Origin: Apostichopus japonicus
Taxonomy: Eukaryota; Echinodermata; Holothuroidea; Aspidochirotida; Stichopodidae
Length of the DNA: 64,000 nt
Direction of reading: 5' to 3'
NCBI RefSeq assembly: GCF_037975245.1
Contig: NC_092562.1
Coordinates: 20,163,054 to 20,227,053, forward strand
The notes beneath the pieces were generated by a model. The model was given only the letters and a program-made list of their open reading frames with translations. It was not told where the DNA came from and searched no databases. Positions 57,891 through 64,000 of this stretch are shown piece after piece (within the stretch, counting starts at the first letter, position 1; every line of letters begins with the position of its first letter). The translations under genes were made by a program, and so were the position numbers.

Positions 57891-60180
57891 GCAAGTATAT
57901 AGCCTTAGAAAATTGTTGTATTAATGTAAAAAATCATTGTCATTAATTTATTGATGGCATTTATACCCCAATGTCACATCAACTGCATTCAGAATACTGA
58001 CAATAAATTATCTTGTTGCAATGATAACATGTGTTGACATGTACCTAACAAATCTATCTTTATGTCACAGCTGTGTGAATATCCGCAGCTGATCGAAACA
58101 CCAAATCTGTATATAAACCTATCAACGTTTTCCTATGACCAAAAAATTGCCGTAACCTAGCTTCATTCGATAAGGATGAAATTTCAATATTTGACCTTAT
58201 ATTGAGTCACACACTATTTACACAACTTGACCCATCGTGAAATTGTAAATTGATATAATAAATACCTATTAGGGAACACAAACAGGCACTTAATATTTGT
58301 CCAAATAACTCTCAACCAGTTACTGTGCAATTTTCAGTTGCTCTGAATTACATGTATATTTAGTTCAACTTACTTTAATTGCACTAGTTTTCATTTACAA
58401 TCTCTGATGGCATTATGCAATATTTTTTTTCAAAGGAAACATAATCAGGTTGTTTTCATTATATTTTTTGCAAATTAAAAGCTCTTAACGGTATATTATT
58501 TCACCGTTTTCTGGAGATATGGGGCCTGCAGAATAAGTCAAGCCTCAAGGACTGCAAACTTTAGTAAACATGAAGGTTTCATATTGATGGTTAAGCAACA
58601 GAAATTACCTTAGCAGTGTATGCAGAAAGTATGCATTAATAATATAGACTTGTAATAGTTAGACATACATAATTTGGTGCTGCGAGGGTCACCTGGCAGT
58701 TATATAGCTTTTGTGCCTGAAACCCCAGCAATTAATGCCAAAAACACCCTCATTTACCTGTGTGGCCAATAGTAGATGCGACTATATGTAGACCTAGGCT
58801 AAAGTACCGAGTTTGAGCGTAATAACGTGCACACAGCTATCGGTCAACCTTCATAAAGTGTTAGGCTATTAATGTAAACATCTATCTAGCCAGCTAGGCT
58901 AACACTAACGGTTATAACTTATTATATACGTAGGCTATTTAAGCAAATGATACAACGAAACCGACACGGAAATTACAATAACAATTTGACAGGGCTAAGA
59001 TATTAATTTCTTTATTGTTTCAAAATTTTACCTTGTTAATTGTATAGTAGCTACGGTTAAATATATTCAGTCATTTATCAATTTCAAAATGTGAGCCTAG
59101 AAATACGGCTAAAATGGCCCGACGGCAAATAACCGGTGACCTTGTATCTTAATCATGCGTGATATCAATGCGCATCATTTCCAAAATTTAACCAACAAAC
59201 CCAAGGCTCTTACCGATGGGAGTTTCATTTGTACACCTTCGTCAGAATAAGTATATCGTTAATCTCAAATGTTCCAGGACCAAAGTGGTCTTGATGTGGC
59301 CTTAGACTTCAGATTCCAAAAAAAACTTAGAAATACGCCATTAATTAAAATCTACCGATAGGCTGATAATGCTCCATCTTCACGTGGTGTGTGATATACG
59401 TCGTTGTACTGATATATCGAGTCTCTACTGTCTATAGGATTGTTACTGTGTGCTTTATACATGTACGTGTTATGTATACTTACCGCAGCCCACATTCCAT
59501 TCTATTATGTACTTTTTAATACATGTAAACCCTCTACAATAACCAGGTAGGCCTATAACATACTACCTTTGTGAGTGTGTGTCCCTCATTCAGTTTGCTT
59601 GTCCACCCTCTCTCCACACACTCTACAACTGTAGTTGCGCTGTTTGAGACTTTTAGTAACCCTTTTCCGAGAGCAATTTTAATTTACACATCCTCGACGA
59701 AAACGGATCAATTTTATACAGTGATATAAGGAAATATACGTCACATCGTATTCGGAGTCACTTTCATGAATTATTTCCCCCATTTACTGAAACTTACCAA
59801 AAATGATCGAATGCACGATGTAACTTTGCTAGGGTATATTTTCATTTACTTCGAATGTTTTGACTCCGTAGACCAAACCAGAGAGATTTTCCTAGTACTA
59901 GCTTTCAAAATACATCTTCAGCCTATAGCAGCATTCGAGGCACTGATGTGTACAGGATCAGTTATCCTAAGTTTCTGTGTATCATGCATTCTCTTATTAT
60001 CTATGCAATCTCGATAGGGAGAATGCCAAAGAAAATAATTTGGGTGAAAGAGATCTTTATATGTTATCGATTGAGGTAGTGTTGATTCACTTGATGGTGT
60101 TATATCGATTCGGCGTGCTCAGGTTCTTTGTTGGGCGTTTCTTATAAAGTACCATCTATAAATAGCCTATAGGTTGATCT
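57891..60180. other. Upstream region of XDH
   Basis: AT-rich sequence with no convincing exon, core promoter or known repeat. A promoter and an upstream UTR exon of XDH may lie here, because exon 1 appears to start with an acceptor, but I could not place them. Confidence 0.5.
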
Positions 60181-60625
60181 ATGATAGAAAGAGGTATAAC
60201 TTGGACCAAACACCGGGCCCGACGGCAGGTTTTTTTTTTTCACGGGACGTGGGTTCCCATCCAAGGGCTGGTGAGGAAAGCATCAGTTCTTGCGATTGAT
60301 TCCGAAGAGCGAATCATCCCCGAAACGTTGCTAATCCATTTGCGATGCTTGGGATGCCCAAATTTACTAATAGGTATATTGATGGCAGTAAGGATAATAC
60401 TAACCAAATTGCTGTATATACAACTCCTATTAGTAGAGAGCAACTTATCTCTTCATGCGTGTCGTACTTTGTGGTGCAACCTTTTTTATTTAGCACATTT
60501 CGGTTGTCTCGTCGTGAAGAGGATCAGTTTCTGGTGACAGACATGTGTGAAACTCATATTAAAGAGAAAAATATTCCACACTGCTAGTTGAAAACTCCAT
60601 CTCGATCACTAATATCATGGAGTCA

Positions 60626-60673
60626 ATGGAGTTAGAAGAGAACTCAATGTTGTGACTTCTCTTCTAACTCCAT
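60626..60673. repeat. 17-bp hairpin overlapping the end of the possible exon
   Basis: ATGGAGTTAGAAGAGAA at 60626-60642 pairs exactly with 60657-60673 across a 14-base loop. Confidence 0.85.
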
Positions 60674-60945
60674 GGTATGGTTGATTGATATTTCTGTACT
60701 TTGACTCGGGGTATACCTTCGACTACTCCAGGAAGCTGGATCACAGTAACCATAATCTGTGATGTCATCTGGGTAAAACAGGGTGCCAGTATTTCTTAGT
60801 TCATCAGCTGAGCTATAGCGATTATTCCGAAATTCTGTCACTTTTTGCCACCGCGTTTGCATGACTGCCATTTCGTCATTTTGCAATCGATTTGGCTTAA
60901 ATTTCGTCGGTGGTTCTTGTGTGAGTTCTTTGCGATCATATTATA
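60644..60945 (-). CDS. Possible last exon of an unknown gene
   Basis: On the - strand an open frame of about 100 codons runs from a stop near 60945 to TGA at 60644. It includes KFKPNRLQNDEMAVMQTRW, DELRNTGTLFYPDD, ITDYGYCDPASWSSRR and ends MELEEKSQH. The amino-acid mix is ordinary and unlike a repeat translation, and an AG acceptor (CGCAAAG) lies just inside the stop, so it could be a terminal exon. I do not recognise the family. No partner exon was found in the remaining 3 kb. Confidence 0.3.
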
Positions 60946-63099
60946 TACATTTTCACGGTCTTTTGAGGTCACGAGAGGTCATTTTCTGAAAAAGTAAAAA
61001 TTGCTACTCCTCCTATACAGCGTTTTTCTAAACGTCTGCTGAAATGTTGTGGATATAACGTTTGAATGGTGGTGAACCAAAATTGTTCAGAAAACTGAAT
61101 AGTTTGGTCGTCATGTGAGGGCCCAAAAATGGGCCTAGTTTAGAGTTTTCAGTTATAATGAAATATTTGGCCACAGATAATGTGCAATTATCATGAAAGA
61201 TGTTTTATAACTTTTAAGGATTCATGGCCTGTATGCGTTTCGATAGCAAACTAACTTTCATCTTAATTTTCCCGTTAGTTTGGGAATAATTCCACCCGTG
61301 GGAGACTTGATCTAGACAAATATTGACTTGTTATCAACGTCAATCTCTGTAAAAGGACCACTTGGCAGATTTTCAATTTGAAATTTCCTACAGTATGTGT
61401 ACGGAATACGACATGTGAGAATGACCTAGTATTGTTAGAGTCGATATCTGCTCTTAAACGTTTCTCTGTGGTGTGGTACGTCGATTGTAAAATAAGTTGC
61501 AGGTAGTTTCTATTCGTATGGGTGCAATTTTCATGAGCAATTTATGGTCAGCACAATTCAAACGTAATATCCACAACATGTTAGTAGATTCAGGTGAATA
61601 ATACTTTTTAACGTTTTCGTTCTATTACTGCATGAATGAACTTCTTTTTTTTGGGGGGGGGGGGGGTTATGGGGCATACCAGTTTATCCATAGTAATAAG
61701 TAAGGTGGGTCTACAACGACCGGCCATGCAATGACAATTCCGAAATGTGTCATTTTTGGCGTTTAAAAAACCAAAACTGGCAACGCTGCTTCTAAAAGCT
61801 ATATATTAAGCCTTTCATGATCTTTTTGTTGATTTTTCCTTAAAAGCTGATACATTTGGAATGTTTGCTTTGTCCGTCCGAGTTTTCTGTAAAAATTATT
61901 TAAAAATACAGAGACATTTTTAACTGAAGCGCCTTGATGACATCATCCATTCTGCTGTTGCCAGATACATTTACAAATATCAAAAAGTTGAGAAATTCAT
62001 CTCTTCGAGAAACAAACTGCTATGAGGATGTGGTTTTCTCCTAAAGATTCAGAAAAATTTCCGGGCAAATATCAGCTAAGCAGTCAATTGCAGCCACAAG
62101 AAAGTCTTCTGGGGTAAAGTTTACTTGTATATTTTGTCTTTTCATATACAACATACGTCAAATAAAGTAACCCGACCATGCACCGAGTTCTGTTATATAT
62201 CAACCACTTTGACAAGGCTGACACCTATGTCCAGCGGGGTAACGTCATGGGGTCAAGATGGGGCGGAAAACAACTGGCAGCTTCTATAGGAAAGTATAGT
62301 ATATCCAAGTTTGGACAAAATCATGGATTGCTCCGGTATGAGGAAACGAAAACACCTCTTTCTGAGACAAACCAATCGGCTATAACCCACCACCTTCGGC
62401 CAAAACTATTCTTCATCCCTTACACAAATGACGTCACTCCATTTATATATCCGCTCGACTCCTATAACTCCATCATGTGCACTGTGAATCGTTAATTTAC
62501 ATATAAACGAGATGCAGTCTTCTACATTATTGGTTTTTCTCAACAGTTCTCAGATGTCCAGCCTAAATACAATACATTGTCTAGTTATATAGCTTAAACA
62601 CATTTCTGTGAGTGCAACGGACGATGAGTTGGGGTGGGGGGGGTGGGGAGTCACCCTCTATTTTTTTTACCGACGTCTGGAAAATTCAGACGACCCAGCA
62701 ACCAAATTTTCCCGCGACCCACTGTTTGGGTCGCGCCCCATATGTTGCAAACTCGTGTAAGCTGTTTTAATGAGACCAACAAAGGAACGATTCGATACTA
62801 TTTATAGCAGATATAATCTAGGCTATTGTTTTCGGTGCTTATGTGTCATGAATAGAAAAGAATGTCAATTTTCATGGACTTACCCGAGTTGCAAAAGTCT
62901 GTATCAAGCTGTCAATTACCATATGAGATACAGAAGTAACTAAATATATACCATCAAAAACTCATTTGTTCCCAAGCAGTCCACGGAATAGCTTAAACAA
63001 ACTGGCACATTGGATCCCGACCAACTTTCGAACTTGTACAAACCGAATTGCACGAAGGCGGTTAACCTGAATACGGATGCGTAGAAAAGACATGACAAT
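60946..63099. other. Unassigned region
   Basis: Contains G runs (61650-61668, 62633-62650) and a 105-codon open frame at 62178-62495 on the + strand that I do not recognise and consider weak. Nothing else stood out. Confidence 0.5.
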
Positions 63100-63580
63100 T
63101 CGTTTCGTTTCGTTTATTTCACATTTTGTTTCTTGTTAACAATTACATTTACAATAATGAATAGACTAATACCACTGTCAAAGAAAGAAAAAAAGCATGG
63201 AAATTCTGAAAAAGCTACGCTTGTACACTCATAAAGTGCAGATTCACCATTAAAAATTAAATACAATACGCTAACTAAACCCCCTCCCCTCCCCCTCCCC
63301 ACTTCCAAAACGGGAAACACAAGTAGTATTATTAAATGTGATAACTTAACGTATATATTACAAGTCATTGTTTAACAAATATAGCTTCAGTTGCTTTATG
63401 AATATTGATAAGGTTGGTAATTTTTTAAGTTTGGGTTCGAGAGTATTCCAAAATGTGGCACCAGTAAATCTTACAGATTTAGTATTTAAAACTAATCGTG
63501 GGTAATCAGATGAATGGCAGTTGAGTGTCTAGTGTTATGACTATGGAGTTGATTATTTAAATTAAAAAAAAAACTTAAAC
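63100..63580 (-). mobile_element. 3' end of an L2/CR1-like retrotransposon
   Basis: The - strand reads, in mixed frames, HNTRHSTAIHL, KSVRFTGATFWNTLEPKLKK and LPTLSIFIKQLKLYLLNN, the C-terminus of a non-LTR reverse transcriptase. The 3' tail carries repeated AAACG (63100-63115). Frame breaks show it is dead. Confidence 0.6.
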
Positions 63581-64000
63581 GGAGGTGGAAGTAATTCATG
63601 AAGATATTTGAAAAAAAAAATTGACGTTTTGATGAGATGCAACAATTCATGATGACGACTTGATGCATCTCGACAAAACGTTAATTTTCAGATTCTCGAC
63701 ATTCTGACGATTTAGAATATGTCGTCAAAACGCCAATTTTCAACTTCTTGTCATGTTATATTAACGAGGTCTTGCATCTCATCAATTTACATGTCCTTTC
63801 TACGCTTCCGTAGAGTTGCGTAATAAGGTTGACGTCTCGTATCAAGTCTGGTTTTGTCCAGTTGAAACTGACTATCAAGATAAGCAACACGCCACATATT
63901 GGAGGATCGTTAAAGGAGGGGACACAGACCCACGAGCCATATGAAAGCGATTTTTGTTAAGATCAACTTTCCCAAACAGCTGACCAAACTCTTGTTCCAT

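Noticed and set aside
60181-60587. Overlapping + strand ORFs of 118 and 80 codons
   Set aside because: Two frames overlap without splice or family evidence; the second (from 60345) is the better of the two but remains unsupported.

Overview
This is a 64-kb piece of animal nuclear DNA. It is AT-rich and intron-dense with GT-AG splice sites, and its introns hold Penelope-like elements, CR1/L2-type retrotransposon pieces, hAT-like and TTAA-type MITEs, a tRNA-derived SINE and several satellites. The content suggests a marine deuterostome invertebrate, perhaps an echinoderm such as a sea cucumber. That placement is an inference from gene style and repeat types, not a proof. Almost all short ORFs in the window are exons, transposon pieces or noise; the genes below were assembled by matching splice sites, reading phase and protein similarity.

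Two protein genes lie tail to tail. From 123 to 14664 on the + strand are 18 exons (863 codons plus stop) of a large thioredoxin-fold protein, PDI-like and probably in the secretory pathway; its 5' end lies left of the window. From 56710 down to 15497 on the - strand is a complete xanthine dehydrogenase gene (XDH) with 32 coding exons. Every splice phase agrees, and the predicted protein is 1331 aa if one extra G in exon 16 is ignored. Its order is two [2Fe-2S] clusters, FAD/NAD domain, molybdopterin domain. The last ~7.3 kb (56.7-64 kb) is upstream of XDH and holds retrotransposon fragments and one possible coding exon of another gene.

The strangest part is the middle of XDH. Exons 15 and 16 (31374-31924) sit between two satellite arrays. 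Downstream of exon 16 in transcription order, about 34 copies of a 38-40 bp unit (30085-31373) each repeat the end of exon 16 with its 5' splice site. Upstream of exon 15, about 21 copies of a ~129-bp unit (31925-34625) each carry, on the coding strand, a pyrimidine tract ending in CAG, like a 3' splice site. Exon 16 also has one surplus G that breaks the frame. Partial exon copies with splice-site-like edges also flank exon 9 of the thioredoxin-fold gene and XDH exon 26, so local duplication of exon edges recurs here.

Mobile DNA: a candidate LTR remnant (43257-44201); a decayed Penelope-like element (44312-46440); a second Penelope-like element with a GIY-YIG-type domain between 110-bp inverted repeats (46961-49156); CR1/L2-like pieces at 38160-38778, 50815-51513, 54310-56140, 57216-57890 and 63100-63580; hAT-like MITEs at 23135-23417, 25956-26298 and 54776-55424; a TTAA-flanked element at 28495-29745; a MITE family with GTATTGGCCCCAAA-like ends; a SINE at 36782-37154; a perfect 74-bp foldback at 41631-41823; and a U2-snRNA-like stretch at 16038-16069.
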